Assembly (NCBI RefSeq): GCF_026810505.1
Contig: NZ_CP101750.1
Span: forward strand, 7,614,515 to 7,678,514
Reading direction: 5' to 3'
Length of the DNA: 64,000 nt
From: Streptomyces sp. Je 1-369
GTDB lineage: Bacteria > Actinomycetota > Actinomycetes > Streptomycetales > Streptomycetaceae
The position numbers were made by a program, and so were the translations under genes. This document shows, one piece after another, positions 8,900 through 18,103 of this stretch (position 1 is the stretch's first letter; every line of letters begins with the position of its first letter). The notes beneath the pieces are model-generated. The model had not been told where the DNA came from, made no database searches, and saw only the letters and a program-made list of their open reading frames with translations.

Positions 8900-9693
8900 C
8901 GGCCGGCCCCCGAGGAGATCAGTGTGTGCGACGGCGCGGGCGCCGACCGGCGCACGACCAGCGAGCGGCCGGGGCGCGGCAGCCGGATCACCGCGAGGGC
9001 GATCCCGAGGAGCGCGGTCGCCGCGAGCGCGTCGAGCCAGTAGTGGTTGGCGGTGCCCACCACCACGAGCAGGGTGAGCAGGGGGTGCAGCAGCCACAGC
9101 CAGCGCCACCGCGACGACGTGGCGACGATCAGGCCGACGGCGAGCATCAGCGCCCAGCCGAAGTGCAGGGAGGGCATCGCGGCGAACTGGTTCGCCATGG
9201 TGTCGGTCGCGGGCTTCGCGGCGTATACCGAGGGCCCGTACACCTGCGCCGTGTCCACGAGGTGCGCCGCGCCCAGCATGCGCGGAGGAGCGAGCGGGAA
9301 GCCGAGGTGGAGGACGAGCGCGGCCGCGGTGAGCGCGGCGAGCACCCGGCGCGTCCATACGTAGTGCCGCGGCCGACGCAGGTACAGCCAGACCAGGAAC
9401 AGCAGGGTCGCGGGGAAGTGCACGGTCGCGTAGTACGTGTTCGCGACGTGGATCAGCGTGTCGCTGCTGAGCAGCGCGTCCTGGACGGCGCCCTCGCCGG
9501 GCAGGCGCAGCGTGCGCTCGGCGTCCCACACGCGGTGTGCGTTGTGGAAGGCCTCGCCGGTGTGCCCGTTGGCGAGCTGCCTGCCGAATTTGTAGACGAG
9601 GAAAAGTCCTACGACGAGGAGGAGCTCGCGGACGAGGGGCGGTCGGACGCTTATGTCCGGCTCCCGTTCGGCAGGCTCGGTTCGGGATTCCAT
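8896..9693 (-). CDS. PAP2-superfamily membrane phosphatase/phosphotransferase
   Basis: 265-residue membrane protein. Several hydrophobic helices surround the PAP2 signatures: 'RPRHYVWTRR' near residue 108, 'MPSLHFGWAL' (the SxxH-like block) and 'VVGTANHYWLDALAA', where the histidine of N-H-Y-W-x-D serves in catalysis. This arrangement is typical of the actinobacterial PAP2 subgroup related to inositol-phosphoceramide synthase and lipid phosphatases. It is first in a two-gene unit with the transporter and is divergent from a TetR regulator, with a 50-bp near-palindrome between them. Confidence 0.82.
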   Translation of the reverse strand: MESRTEPAEREPDISVRPPLVRELLLVVGLFLVYKFGRQLANGHTGEAFHNAHRVWDAERTLRLPGEGAVQDALLSSDTLIHVANTYYATVHFPATLLFLVWLYLRRPRHYVWTRRVLAALTAAALVLHLGFPLAPPRMLGAAHLVDTAQVYGPSVYAAKPATDTMANQFAAMPSLHFGWALMLAVGLIVATSSRWRWLWLLHPLLTLLVVVGTANHYWLDALAATALLGIALAVIRLPRPGRSLVVRRSAPAPSHTLISSGAGR

Positions 9694-9756
9694 CCCCCGG
9701 CCCCTTTACGTGACGACTGGGTAGTGCGGTGCTGAGTGAGGGATCGCCGCACTCAT

Positions 9757-9806
9757 CGATACGCCAGTGTACCGATACGGAGGCGTACCGGTACACTGGC
9801 GTATCG
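9757..9806. promoter_or_regulatory. 50-bp near-palindromic TetR operator in a divergent promoter region
   Basis: CGATACGCCAGTGTACC (9757-9773) is perfectly complementary to 9790-9806. The 16-nt centre is itself almost palindromic, so symmetry runs through nearly all 50 bp. It lies between the PAP2 gene (start 9693) and the TetR gene (start 9854). Placement and size fit a double TetR-dimer site controlling both units. Confidence 0.8.
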
Positions 9807-9853
9807 AAAGGTGCTGACCGCGCAGGTCGGCCGCCGTACCCAGGAGAAGAGTC

Positions 9854-10438
9854 ATGACGTCGACGTCGAACCGCTCGAAGATCACGCCTGAGCGTGAGCA
9901 GGAGTTCTACGACGCCGTCCTCGACCAGCTCCGCCGGTGCGGGTACGAGGCGCTGACCATGGAAGGCGTCGCCGCCCGGACCCGGTGCAGCAAATCCACG
10001 CTCTACCGGCAGTGGAAGACCAAGCCCCAGTTCGTGGCCGCCGCGCTGCGCGCCAACCGGTGTGTACGGTTCGCGGGCATCGACACCGGCAGCCTCGCCG
10101 GGGACCTGCGGGAGGCGGCACGCGCGGCGGGCGAGCAGTCGGGCCGCGACACGATGCTGGTCCAGGCGCTCAGTCACGCGGTCCTCCAGGACGAGGACCT
10201 GCAGCGCGTGCTGCGCGAGACGCTGGTCGAGCCGGAGCTGCAGGCCATGGCCGCGATCATCCGGCGCGGGGTCGAGCGCGGCGAGATCGCCGAGGGACAC
10301 CCGGCGGTGGAGTTCCTCTCGGTGCAGCTGTTCGGCGTGCTGCGGGCCCGTCCCATCCTGGAGGGGGCGTACGCCGACGAGGAGTACGTGACCCGTTTCG
10401 TGGAGGCGTGTGTGCTGCCCGCACTCGGCCTCACCTGA
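9854..10438 (+). CDS. TetR/AcrR-family transcriptional regulator
   Basis: 194-residue repressor. The helix-turn-helix spans roughly residues 30-55 ('LTMEGVAARTRCSKSTLYRQW'-type sequence). The C-terminal two thirds are the variable ligand-binding, dimerising helices, including a 'QALSHAVLQDEDLQR' segment typical of the TetR_C_16-like group. ATG at 9854 follows AGGAG. It faces the PAP2/transporter pair across a very strong inverted repeat, so it most likely represses both itself and that pair. Ligand unknown. Confidence 0.9.
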   Translation: MTSTSNRSKITPEREQEFYDAVLDQLRRCGYEALTMEGVAARTRCSKSTLYRQWKTKPQFVAAALRANRCVRFAGIDTGSLAGDLREAARAAGEQSGRDTMLVQALSHAVLQDEDLQRVLRETLVEPELQAMAAIIRRGVERGEIAEGHPAVEFLSVQLFGVLRARPILEGAYADEEYVTRFVEACVLPALGLT

Positions 10439-10518
10439 TCGTGGGCCCGGATCCGTTGGATGACGGGAACCGGGCCCGCCCGCGCCGCACCGTGGGGACG
10501 GGGGCGGCGCGCACCCCC

Positions 10519-10564
10519 GGGCCGGGCGGTGTTCCTCCTGAGCGGCGAGGAACCCGCCCGGCCC
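10519..10564. terminator. Bidirectional terminator-like hairpin
   Basis: GGGCCGGGCGG (10519-10529) pairs with CCGCCCGGCCC (10554-10564), and an inner GTTCCTC/GAGGAAC stem extends it to about 18 bp. It sits between the convergent TetR and DUF2510 genes. Confidence 0.65.
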
Positions 10565-10568
10565 TGCT

Positions 10569-10632
10569 GTTCTCTTCAGGGACGGTTCTCTTGAGGGACG
10601 GTTCTCTTCAGAGGCGGTTCTCTTCAGGGGGG
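10569..10632. repeat. Four tandem copies of a 16-bp repeat
   Basis: GTTCTCTTCAGGGACG (10569-10584) is followed without gaps by three variants at 10585, 10601 and 10617, differing by one to three bases. The array fills the gap between the terminator hairpin and the stop codon of the DUF2510 gene at 10635. No function is evident. Confidence 0.9.
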
Positions 10633-10634
10633 CG

Positions 10635-11654
10635 CTATACGTCCTGACCGTTGCCGCCGCTGCCCTCGCCGACCGGTCCTGCCTTGATGCCCTTCGCGAT
10701 CTCGTCCATCGAGGACTGCGACGGGGCCTTGTCGTTGACGTCGATGCCCATGCGGACGATGACGATCTTCGACTTGTCGGCGGGGGAGGGGAAGGCGAGC
10801 GACTCGACGTAGCCGTCGTCGCTCTTCTCCGTGACGGCCTTCCAGCGGACGTAGTAGCCCTTCTGCCCCGCCACGGTGATGGACTCGGAGGCCAGCACCT
10901 TGTGCGAGGTGATCTTGCCGTAGGTCTTGCCGCCGTAGCCCTGCGTGGCGTTCTTCTTGACGTCCGCCTTGGCCGCCGCCTCCGGTGTCTCGGCGTCGAT
11001 CTTCAGCTGCTCGGCCGACTGTGAGAAGGCGCTGCCGCGGGTGCACCGCTCGCTGGTGTTGCCGGGGCAGGGGATCGGGTCCGTCTGCACCCCGGCGCCG
11101 TACGGGGTGCTTCCGCCCTTCCAGCCGTCCGGCACGGGGATCTTGATGCCGTTCACCACGTCACTGGCGAAGCCCGGGTCCTGCTCCGGGGCCTGCGGGT
11201 CGGGTGCGCCCGGGGAACGGGGCGCCTCCGGGGAGTCCGGGTCCTGTGGGTTCCGCGGGTCTCGCGGAGCGCCGGCCGACGGCTCCTTCACCGCGGAGCC
11301 ACCGCCGTCACTGTCGTCGTCGGAGGTGAGGGCGTACACGCCCCCGGCTATGCCGCCGAGGACGACGAGCACCACGCCCGCGGCTATCGCCACGCGCAGC
11401 TTGCGGCGCGGTGCGGGGGCCGGGGGCTGGCCGGGGTATGCCGGGATCTGGCCGGGATACGTCGGGTCCTGGCCGGGGTATGCCGGGTCCTGGCCGGGAT
11501 ATGCCGCGGAGGTCGACTGCGTCGGATCGGGCGCGGTGCCGGCGGCGCGCACCTGGTCCGTCCACACGGTCCCGTCCCACCAGCGCTCGGTGGGAGGACC
11601 GCCGGCGGTCCGGCCGGGGTCGGGGTACCAGCCCGGGGGAGTCATCTGGGTCAT
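10635..11654 (-). CDS. DUF2510 membrane-anchored lipoprotein-like protein of unknown function
   Basis: 339 residues. The DUF2510 module is at the N-terminus ('PPGWYPDPG', 'RWWDGTVWTDQV'), then repeats of YPGQDPA/T, then one transmembrane helix ('VAIAAGVVLVVLGGIAGGVYAL') followed by a Ser/Pro/Asp-rich extracellular linker and a globular C-terminal domain of about 180 residues with two Cys. This topology puts DUF2510 inside and the C-terminal domain outside the cell. ATG at 11654 is chosen because it starts directly before the DUF2510 motif; an upstream frame to 11750 is unlikely. No function is assigned. Confidence 0.78.
   Translation of the reverse strand: MTQMTPPGWYPDPGRTAGGPPTERWWDGTVWTDQVRAAGTAPDPTQSTSAAYPGQDPAYPGQDPTYPGQIPAYPGQPPAPAPRRKLRVAIAAGVVLVVLGGIAGGVYALTSDDDSDGGGSAVKEPSAGAPRDPRNPQDPDSPEAPRSPGAPDPQAPEQDPGFASDVVNGIKIPVPDGWKGGSTPYGAGVQTDPIPCPGNTSERCTRGSAFSQSAEQLKIDAETPEAAAKADVKKNATQGYGGKTYGKITSHKVLASESITVAGQKGYYVRWKAVTEKSDDGYVESLAFPSPADKSKIVIVRMGIDVNDKAPSQSSMDEIAKGIKAGPVGEGSGGNGQDV
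11427..11505 (-). repeat. In-frame 21-bp tandem repeats coding for YPGQDPA-type units
   Basis: Three full 21-nt units (11427-11447, 11448-11468, 11469-11489) and a partial fourth encode the YPGQxPx repeats ahead of the membrane helix of the DUF2510 protein. Unit length keeps the reading frame, so copy number can vary without breaking the gene. Confidence 0.85.
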
Positions 11655-11730
11655 GCCGGTCAGCGTATGAGCCCCGCGTGAAAGCCGGATGAGAGGGGCC
11701 ACCACAATTCGGCCCGCTCCGCCGCGTTCT

Positions 11731-12915
11731 CTACCGGCCCGCGTCCTCATGCCCGTTGACGACGAGCCGCACGGGCCCCTGGGCCCCCTCCGTCACCCGC
11801 GGCCACTGCGTACCGCGCCGCCCCGGGGTGATCGAACCCAGCACGCTCGCGTGCCGGGCGCCCGTGCTCGCCGGGACGGTGCCCGGCAGGCCGTGCAGGG
11901 TCAGGAAACCGAGCACCGCGAAGGCGTATGCCTCCTTCGCGGCGGACGGCAGACCGAGCTCGCCCGACGTGCGCAGCGGCAGTCCCTCGCCCAACTCCGC
12001 CCGCAGGAACCCCATCAGCACCGGGTTCAGGGTGCCGCCCCCGGAGGCGATGACTTCGGATGCCCCCACCGAGCGGACGGCGTCGGCGACCGTGCGGGCC
12101 GTGAGGCGGGTGAGCGTGGCGACGACGTCCTCGGTGGGCAGCGCCTCGTACCCCTTCAACGCCGTACGCAGATACGGCAGGTGGAAGAGTTCCTTGCCCG
12201 TCGTCTTCGGCGCGCGCAGGGCGTAGTAGGGCTCGTTCAGGAGGCGGGCGAGGAGGCCCTCGTCGACCGTGCCCTGCGCGGCGAGCTCGCCGTCCAGGTC
12301 GTACGCGAGGCGGCCGGCCGTCGCCTCGTGCACGGCCGCGTCCACCAGGGCGTTGGCGGGGCCGGTGTCGAAGGCGGTGCCGTCCGCGGCGGTGATGTTG
12401 GCGATGCCGCCGAGGTTCAGCGCGGCGGGGGTGCCGGGCCTGCCGCGCAGCCACATGCGGTCCACGAGGCTGACCAGGGGCGCGCCCTGGCCGCCCGCCG
12501 CGATGTCGCGGGGGCGGAAGTCGGAGACCACCGGCAGGCCGGTCGCCTCGGCGATCCACGCGGGCTGCCCGATCTGCAGCGTGCCGTGCACCTGTCCGCC
12601 CTCCACCCAGTGGTAGACGGTCTGCCCGTGCGAGGCGACGAGCTCGGCCCGCCCGTCGCACAGTTCACGGTCAGCCTCGACCGCGGCGGCGGCGAACGCG
12701 CGCCCGATGTCCGTGTCCAGGCGGCAGACCTCGGCGAGGGTGGTCGTGGCGGGCGGCAGCGCCGCCCCGAGCGCGGCGCGCAGCCCTTCGTCGTAGCCCC
12801 GGGTGATCAGCCCGAGGGGGGTAAGCACCAGACGGTCGCCGTCGAGCGTCAGATCGGCGGCTGCCGCGTCGATCGCGTCGTACGAGGTCCCTGACATGAG
12901 CCCGATCACGCGCAC
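11731..12915 (-). CDS. anmK: Anhydro-N-acetylmuramic acid kinase
   Basis: Cytoplasmic enzyme of peptidoglycan recycling that phosphorylates and opens 1,6-anhydro-MurNAc to MurNAc-6-phosphate. The N-terminus 'RVIGLMSGTSYDAIDAA' is the family signature; 'HGQTVYHW', 'DFRPRDIAAGGQGAPL' and 'NLGGIANIT' follow in order, and 'VIASGGGTLNPVLMGFL' near the C-terminus is the second nucleotide-binding block. Length (394 aa) is normal. The GTG at 12915 follows AAGGAGG at ideal spacing; a longer frame to 12945 lacks a binding site. No other recycling genes are adjacent. Confidence 0.93.
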   Translation of the reverse strand: MRVIGLMSGTSYDAIDAAAADLTLDGDRLVLTPLGLITRGYDEGLRAALGAALPPATTTLAEVCRLDTDIGRAFAAAAVEADRELCDGRAELVASHGQTVYHWVEGGQVHGTLQIGQPAWIAEATGLPVVSDFRPRDIAAGGQGAPLVSLVDRMWLRGRPGTPAALNLGGIANITAADGTAFDTGPANALVDAAVHEATAGRLAYDLDGELAAQGTVDEGLLARLLNEPYYALRAPKTTGKELFHLPYLRTALKGYEALPTEDVVATLTRLTARTVADAVRSVGASEVIASGGGTLNPVLMGFLRAELGEGLPLRTSGELGLPSAAKEAYAFAVLGFLTLHGLPGTVPASTGARHASVLGSITPGRRGTQWPRVTEGAQGPVRLVVNGHEDAGR

Positions 12916-13030
12916 GTGGGGCCTCCTTCTCGGTCGGCTCACCATTGCGCTTGATCATCGCATCCCGCGGGCCACGGACGGCCCGGGTTCCCGGAAACGG
13001 GGCACGGCGTGCGGGGGTGCGCGGCACCAC

Positions 13031-13052
13031 GTTCTCGGCGCGCGCCGAGAAC
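13031..13052. repeat. Perfect 22-bp palindrome upstream of anmK
   Basis: GTTCTCGGCGC at 13031-13041 is followed directly by its exact reverse complement, so the dyad has no spacer. It lies 115 bp upstream of the anmK start and overlaps the partial copy of the acyl-CoA dehydrogenase 3' end. It may be an operator or a cruciform-forming remnant. Confidence 0.6.
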
Positions 13053-13079
13053 CCGCCCCTTCCGCACCTCCGGATCCCC
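13035..13079 (-). repeat. Decayed duplicate of the 3' end of the adjacent acyl-CoA dehydrogenase gene
   Basis: Read on the minus strand this segment encodes 'GDPEVRKGRVLGARRE', closely matching the true C-terminus 'GDPGVWRRRVLAARE' encoded at 13151-13198. The nucleotide match is strong, including gaps-free runs GGGGATCCGG and CGGGTTCTC. It lies about 70 bp downstream of the gene's stop codon and has no ORF context of its own. Confidence 0.6.
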
Positions 13080-13150
13080 TTTGGGCGCCCCTCCTCTGTG
13101 TGTGGGTCATGGATATGCCATGGATGCACCCTGGGTGTGCCCTGTATGCG

Positions 13151-14137
13151 TCACTCGCGCGCCGCGAGAACCCGTCTCCTCCATACCCCCGGATCCCCCC
13201 AGGCACCCCGGAGCGCCCTCGCCTTCGTGAGCCACAGGGACAGGTCGAACTCCGCCGTGTAGCCGATCGCGCCGTGCAGCTGGAGCGCGGCGCGGGCCGC
13301 CCCGTACGCCGACTCGGACGCCGTCACCTTGGCCGCGGCGACGTCGCCCGGCGCCATCGTCGTCGCGGCGCCGAACACCAGTGGCCGCGCGAACTCCAGG
13401 CGCACCAGCACGTCCGCGAGCCGGTGCTTGACGGCCTGGAACGCTCCGATCGGCGAGCCGAACTGGGCCCGCTGCTTCGCGTACGCGACGGTCCTGTCGA
13501 GCAGGGCGAGGCCGACGCCCAGCGACTGGGCGGCCGTGGCGAGCGCCGCCCAGTCCGTCGCGTGCCGCGCCGCCGCGGTGACGGCGGGCCCGGAGGCGAG
13601 CAGTTCGCCGCCCGGCAGCGGCGCGGCGAGGCGCCGCGCGGGGTCCAGGGAGCGGCGCACGCGCGCGTGCCCGGGTGCGAGCCGCAGCTCGCCGTCGGCG
13701 ACGGTCAGGATCAGGTCGGCCGCGTCCGCGTCCAGGGCGAGCGGCCCGCTCTGCGGCAGCGTCAGCGTCGCGGTCGCCGCGCCCGAGGCGAGCGAGGGCA
13801 GGAAGCGCTTGGCCGGTTCCCGCTCGCCCTCCTCGGCGAGGCGGGCGAGGAGCGCGGCCGCCGCCACCGTCTCGACGACCGGCCCCGGCACGGCGTGCCG
13901 CCCCACCTCCACGAAGGCGACGGCCGTCTCCACGGAGAGCGGCCCCACCCCCTCGTACTCCCCGGGGACCGGCAGCGCGAAGACACCCGCGTCCGCGAGC
14001 CGCCCCCACACGGCCCGCCCCGGCGCGTGCTCACCTACGCCCCACGCGCGCGTGGCCGCCACCGTGTCGGCCGCCGTCAGCATCGCGTCCAGGGAGCGCG
14101 CGAACTCCCGCTGCTCGGCATCGAGGAGGAACCTCAT
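13151..14137 (-). CDS. Acyl-CoA dehydrogenase, short form (FadE31/32/33-like subunit)
   Basis: FAD-dependent acyl-CoA dehydrogenase-fold protein of 328 residues, shorter than usual ACADs (about 380). Recognisable blocks are 'LADAGVFALPVPGEYEGVG' near the N-terminus and 'KQRAQFGSPIGAFQAVKHRLAD' and 'LHGAIGYTAEFDLSLWL' in the C-terminal helical domain. Its start overlaps the stop of the preceding 393-aa ACAD by 1 nt. Sterol-degrading actinobacteria use alpha2beta2 ACADs made from such adjacent long and short chains, so it probably forms a heterotetramer with its partner on a ring-derived CoA ester. A decayed copy of its 3' end lies just downstream. Confidence 0.88.
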   Translation of the reverse strand: MRFLLDAEQREFARSLDAMLTAADTVAATRAWGVGEHAPGRAVWGRLADAGVFALPVPGEYEGVGPLSVETAVAFVEVGRHAVPGPVVETVAAAALLARLAEEGEREPAKRFLPSLASGAATATLTLPQSGPLALDADAADLILTVADGELRLAPGHARVRRSLDPARRLAAPLPGGELLASGPAVTAAARHATDWAALATAAQSLGVGLALLDRTVAYAKQRAQFGSPIGAFQAVKHRLADVLVRLEFARPLVFGAATTMAPGDVAAAKVTASESAYGAARAALQLHGAIGYTAEFDLSLWLTKARALRGAWGDPGVWRRRVLAARE

Positions 14138-15318
14138 CAGCGGCGTCCCTTCGGCAGGCCGAGCAGCCGCTCGGCGATGATGTCCCGCTGGATCTCGTTC
14201 GTACCGGCGTAGATGGGACCGGCGAGCGAGAACACGTACCCCTCCGCCCAGTCGGGGCCCTCCGTGGGCGACCCGTCGAGCAACTCGCCGTCGGGGCCGA
14301 GCAGATCGAGCGCCGTCTCGTGCAGCGCGATGTCGTACTCCGACCAGAAGACCTTGTTGAGGCTGGACTCGGCGCCGATCGTCTCGCCCGCCGCGAACCG
14401 CGAGGCGTTCGCCCAGGTGAACAGCTCGTATGCCCGCGCCCCTATGACGGCGTCGGCGACCCGGTCGCGCAGCGCCGTGCCGTCCGGGTCGGCCGGATCG
14501 GTCCGCGCGTGCCACTGCCGGGCCAGCCGGTCCGCGGCGGTGAGGAAGCGGCCGGGGGAGCGCAGCGTCAGGCCCCGCTCGTTGCCCGTGGTCGACATGG
14601 CGATCCGCCAGCCCTGCCCCGGCTCGCCGATCACGTCCTCGTCCGGCACGAAGACGTCGTCCAGGAAGAGCTCGGCGAACGCGGGCTTGCCGTCCAAGCG
14701 GCCGACGGGACGGACCGTCACCCCGTCCGCGTCGAGCGGGAACATCAGGTAGATCAGGCCACGGTGCGGCTTGCCGGGGTGCGTTCCGGGCGGCTCGCTG
14801 CGGAACAGGCCGAACGCGCGGTCGGCGAACGCGGCCCGCGACGACCACGCCTTCTGGCCGCTGATCAGCCACCCTCCGTCCGTACGGCGGGCGGTGGAGC
14901 GCAGAGACGCGAGGTCGGAGCCAGACTCGGGCTCCGACCAGGCCTGCGCCCAGATCACCTCCCCCGTCGCCATCGCGGGCAGCACCCGCGCACGCTGCTC
15001 CTCGGTGCCGAAGTCGAAGAGGGTGGGCGCGAGGAGGCTGATGCCGTTCTGGGAGACCCTGCCGGGTGCACCCGCCGCGTAGTACTCCTCCTCGAACACC
15101 AGCCACTTGACGATGTCGACGCCCTGCCCGCCGTACTCCTCCGGCCACGACACCACCGACCAGCGGTCGGCCGCGAGCGTGCGCTCCCACTCCCGGTGCG
15201 CCGCGAAGCCCTCCCCGGTCTCCAGCGAGGGCAGCGGCGCGGCCGGCACATGCGCGGCGAGCCACGCGCGCGCCCGCTGCCTGAACTCCTGCTCCCCGGC
15301 GGTGAAGTCCAGGTCCAT
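14137..15318 (-). CDS. Acyl-CoA dehydrogenase, long form (FadE30-like)
   Basis: 393-residue flavoenzyme that introduces an alpha,beta double bond into an acyl-CoA. Visible blocks: 'SWPEEYGGQGVDIVKWLVF' in the N-terminal helical domain, 'WAQAWSEPESGSDLASL' (flavin/substrate loop), 'WLISGQKAWSS', and the C-terminal 'GPIYAGTNEIQRDIIAERLL' that completes the FAD site. By synteny with the mycobacterial KstR2 regulon it matches FadE30, which acts on the hydroindane (HIP) CoA ester. It is transcribed leftward from a promoter carrying a KstR2-like box and is coupled to the short ACAD. Confidence 0.9.
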   Translation of the reverse strand: MDLDFTAGEQEFRQRARAWLAAHVPAAPLPSLETGEGFAAHREWERTLAADRWSVVSWPEEYGGQGVDIVKWLVFEEEYYAAGAPGRVSQNGISLLAPTLFDFGTEEQRARVLPAMATGEVIWAQAWSEPESGSDLASLRSTARRTDGGWLISGQKAWSSRAAFADRAFGLFRSEPPGTHPGKPHRGLIYLMFPLDADGVTVRPVGRLDGKPAFAELFLDDVFVPDEDVIGEPGQGWRIAMSTTGNERGLTLRSPGRFLTAADRLARQWHARTDPADPDGTALRDRVADAVIGARAYELFTWANASRFAAGETIGAESSLNKVFWSEYDIALHETALDLLGPDGELLDGSPTEGPDWAEGYVFSLAGPIYAGTNEIQRDIIAERLLGLPKGRR

Positions 15319-15351
15319 CGGCGCCCACCCCTTCGACTCCTCGACTCTTCC

Positions 15352-15369
15352 CTAACAAGTGTTTGGTAG
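15352..15369. promoter_or_regulatory. KstR2-like operator, site 1
   Basis: CTAACAAGTGTTTGGTAG, an imperfect palindrome of the form CTAnCAA-n4-TTGnTAG, lies between the divergent acyl-CoA dehydrogenase pair and ipdF. A site matching at 16 of 18 bases occurs at 24566-24583. Both recall the mycobacterial KstR2 box (A.CAAG..CTTG.T). Confidence 0.8.
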
Positions 15370-15417
15370 ATTACCTTGAAGGGTGTCGAGGAGTCGAGAG
15401 CCGGAATCGGAGAGCCC

Positions 15418-16236
15418 ATGGACGCGCCCGCCCACGCACCCGCCTACGTTCCGGCGCACGACCTCCTCGCGGACCGCACCGCCGTGATCACCGCGGCCGC
15501 CGGAGCGGGTATCGGCGGCGCCACCGCACGCCGCTTCCTGGAGGAGGGCGCGCGCGTCGTCATCGGCGACGCCCACGCGGTCCGTACGAAACAGTCGGTG
15601 GCCGTGCTCGCCGAGGAGTTCGGCGCCGACCGGATCGACGGCGTCCCGTGCGACGTCACCGACACGGCACAGATCATGGCTCTGTTCGACCTCGCCGAGC
15701 GGCGCCACGGAGGCCTGGACATCGTGGTGAACAACGCGGGCCTCGGAGGAACCGCCGAGCTCACCGAGATGACCGACGAGCAGTGGGACAAGGTCATCGA
15801 CGTCACGCTGAACGGCACCTTCCGCTCCACCCGCGACGCCCTGCGCCGCATGCGTGACGCCGCCCGGAGCGGTGAGCAGGGCGGCGAGCGGCGCGGTGTC
15901 ATCGTGAACAACGCCTCCGTGCTCGGCTGGCGAGCCCAGGCGGGCCAGGCGCACTACGCCGCGGCGAAGGCCGGGGTCATGGCCCTCACCCGGTGCGCCG
16001 CCCTCGAAGCGGCCCCTCACGGCATCCGGGTCAACGCCGTCGCACCGAGCCTCGCCATGCACCCCCACCTCGCGAAGGTCACCTCGCCCGAACTCCTCGA
16101 AGAGCTCACCGCGCGGGAGGCGTTCGGGCGGTACGCGGAGCCCTGGGAGATAGCCAACGTCATCGTCTTCCTGGCCAGCGGCTACTCCTCGTACATGACG
16201 GGGGAGACGGTCTCGGTCAGCAGTCAGCACGCCTAG
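15418..16236 (+). CDS. ipdF: Short-chain dehydrogenase, IpdF-like (sterol C/D-ring catabolism)
   Basis: 272-residue NAD(P)-dependent oxidoreductase of the classical SDR fold. It has a glycine-rich loop 'TAAAGAGIGGATARR', 'NNAG' near residue 103, a catalytic Ser in 'NNASVLGW' and 'YAAAK' as the catalytic Tyr/Lys. In mycobacteria IpdF oxidises the ring hydroxyl of the 5-hydroxy-hydroindane propionyl-CoA intermediate; the assignment rests on position next to kstR2, fadA6 and the FadE pair. The ATG at 15418 follows GGAGAG; the frame could extend upstream only through a TTG with no binding site. It is transcribed from the KstR2-box promoter and followed 15 bp later by the regulator. Confidence 0.85.
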   Translation: MDAPAHAPAYVPAHDLLADRTAVITAAAGAGIGGATARRFLEEGARVVIGDAHAVRTKQSVAVLAEEFGADRIDGVPCDVTDTAQIMALFDLAERRHGGLDIVVNNAGLGGTAELTEMTDEQWDKVIDVTLNGTFRSTRDALRRMRDAARSGEQGGERRGVIVNNASVLGWRAQAGQAHYAAAKAGVMALTRCAALEAAPHGIRVNAVAPSLAMHPHLAKVTSPELLEELTAREAFGRYAEPWEIANVIVFLASGYSSYMTGETVSVSSQHA

Positions 16237-16251
16237 GCGGAGAATGACCGT

Positions 16252-16896
16252 GTGCCGAACCCGAAACAGAGCGCCGGTGAAAAACCCGCCGCCAAGAAGA
16301 AGCCCCAGGTGAGCCCCTCGCCCGAGCGGCGCCGCGAACTGCTCGCCATCGCCGCCGACGTCTTCGCCGAGCAGGGCTACAACGCGACCACGGTCCGCAA
16401 GATCGCCGACGCCGCCGGCATGCTCGCCGGCAGCCTCTATTACCACTTCGACTCCAAGGAGTCGATGCTCGAAGAGATCCTCCGCACCTTCCTCGCCGAG
16501 CTGTGGGACGGGTACGACACCGTGCTCCAGGCCCAGCTCGACCCCCGCGCCACGCTCGAAGCCCTCGTCACCGAGTCCTTCCGGGAGATCGACCGGCACC
16601 GCGCCGCCGTCGCGATCTACCAGAAGGAGTCCAGGCACCTCGTCGCCCAGCAGCGCTTCCAGTACCTGTCGGACTCGCAGCAGCGCTTCGAGAAGGCCTG
16701 GCTGACGACGCTGGAACGCGGCGTCGCCGAGGGCGTCTTCCGCGGCGACCTGGACGTCCGCCTCGCCTACCGCTTCGTGCGCGACACCGTCTGGGTCGCC
16801 GCGTCCTGGTACCGCCCCGGCGGCGGCCACAGCCCCGAGGAGATCGCCCGCCAGTACCTGTCGATGGTCCTGGACGGCATCTCCGTACGTACGTAG
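16252..16896 (+). CDS. kstR2: TetR-family repressor KstR2 homologue
   Basis: 214-residue repressor of the second sterol regulon, whose known inducer in mycobacteria is HIP-CoA. A basic Lys-rich N-terminal extension precedes the HTH ('NATTVRKIADAAGMLAG' near residues 43-59, then 'SLYYHFDSKE'). The C-terminal domain contains 'VAIYQKESRHL', 'DLDVRLAYRFVRDTVWVA' and 'SWYRPGGG', which I recognise as close to the M. tuberculosis KstR2 segments VIYQDEAQRL, DLDVDLVYRFIRDTTWVS and RWYRPGG. GTG start at 16252. It lies between ipdF and fadA6, the mycobacterial order, and should bind the two boxes at 15352 and 24566. Confidence 0.9.
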   Translation: MPNPKQSAGEKPAAKKKPQVSPSPERRRELLAIAADVFAEQGYNATTVRKIADAAGMLAGSLYYHFDSKESMLEEILRTFLAELWDGYDTVLQAQLDPRATLEALVTESFREIDRHRAAVAIYQKESRHLVAQQRFQYLSDSQQRFEKAWLTTLERGVAEGVFRGDLDVRLAYRFVRDTVWVAASWYRPGGGHSPEEIARQYLSMVLDGISVRT

Positions 16897-16945
16897 CAGG
16901 CGCGTCGTCGCTCGTACGGCGCCCACGACCGAGGAGTACGCACTC

Positions 16946-18103
<1,158 letters not shown>

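Noticed and set aside
13081..13150. Repetitive ATGGATATGCCATGGATGC-like stretch as a small gene or leader upstream of anmK
   Set aside because: No ribosome binding site in frame and no conserved product; read as part of the non-coding gap with the duplicated dehydrogenase end.
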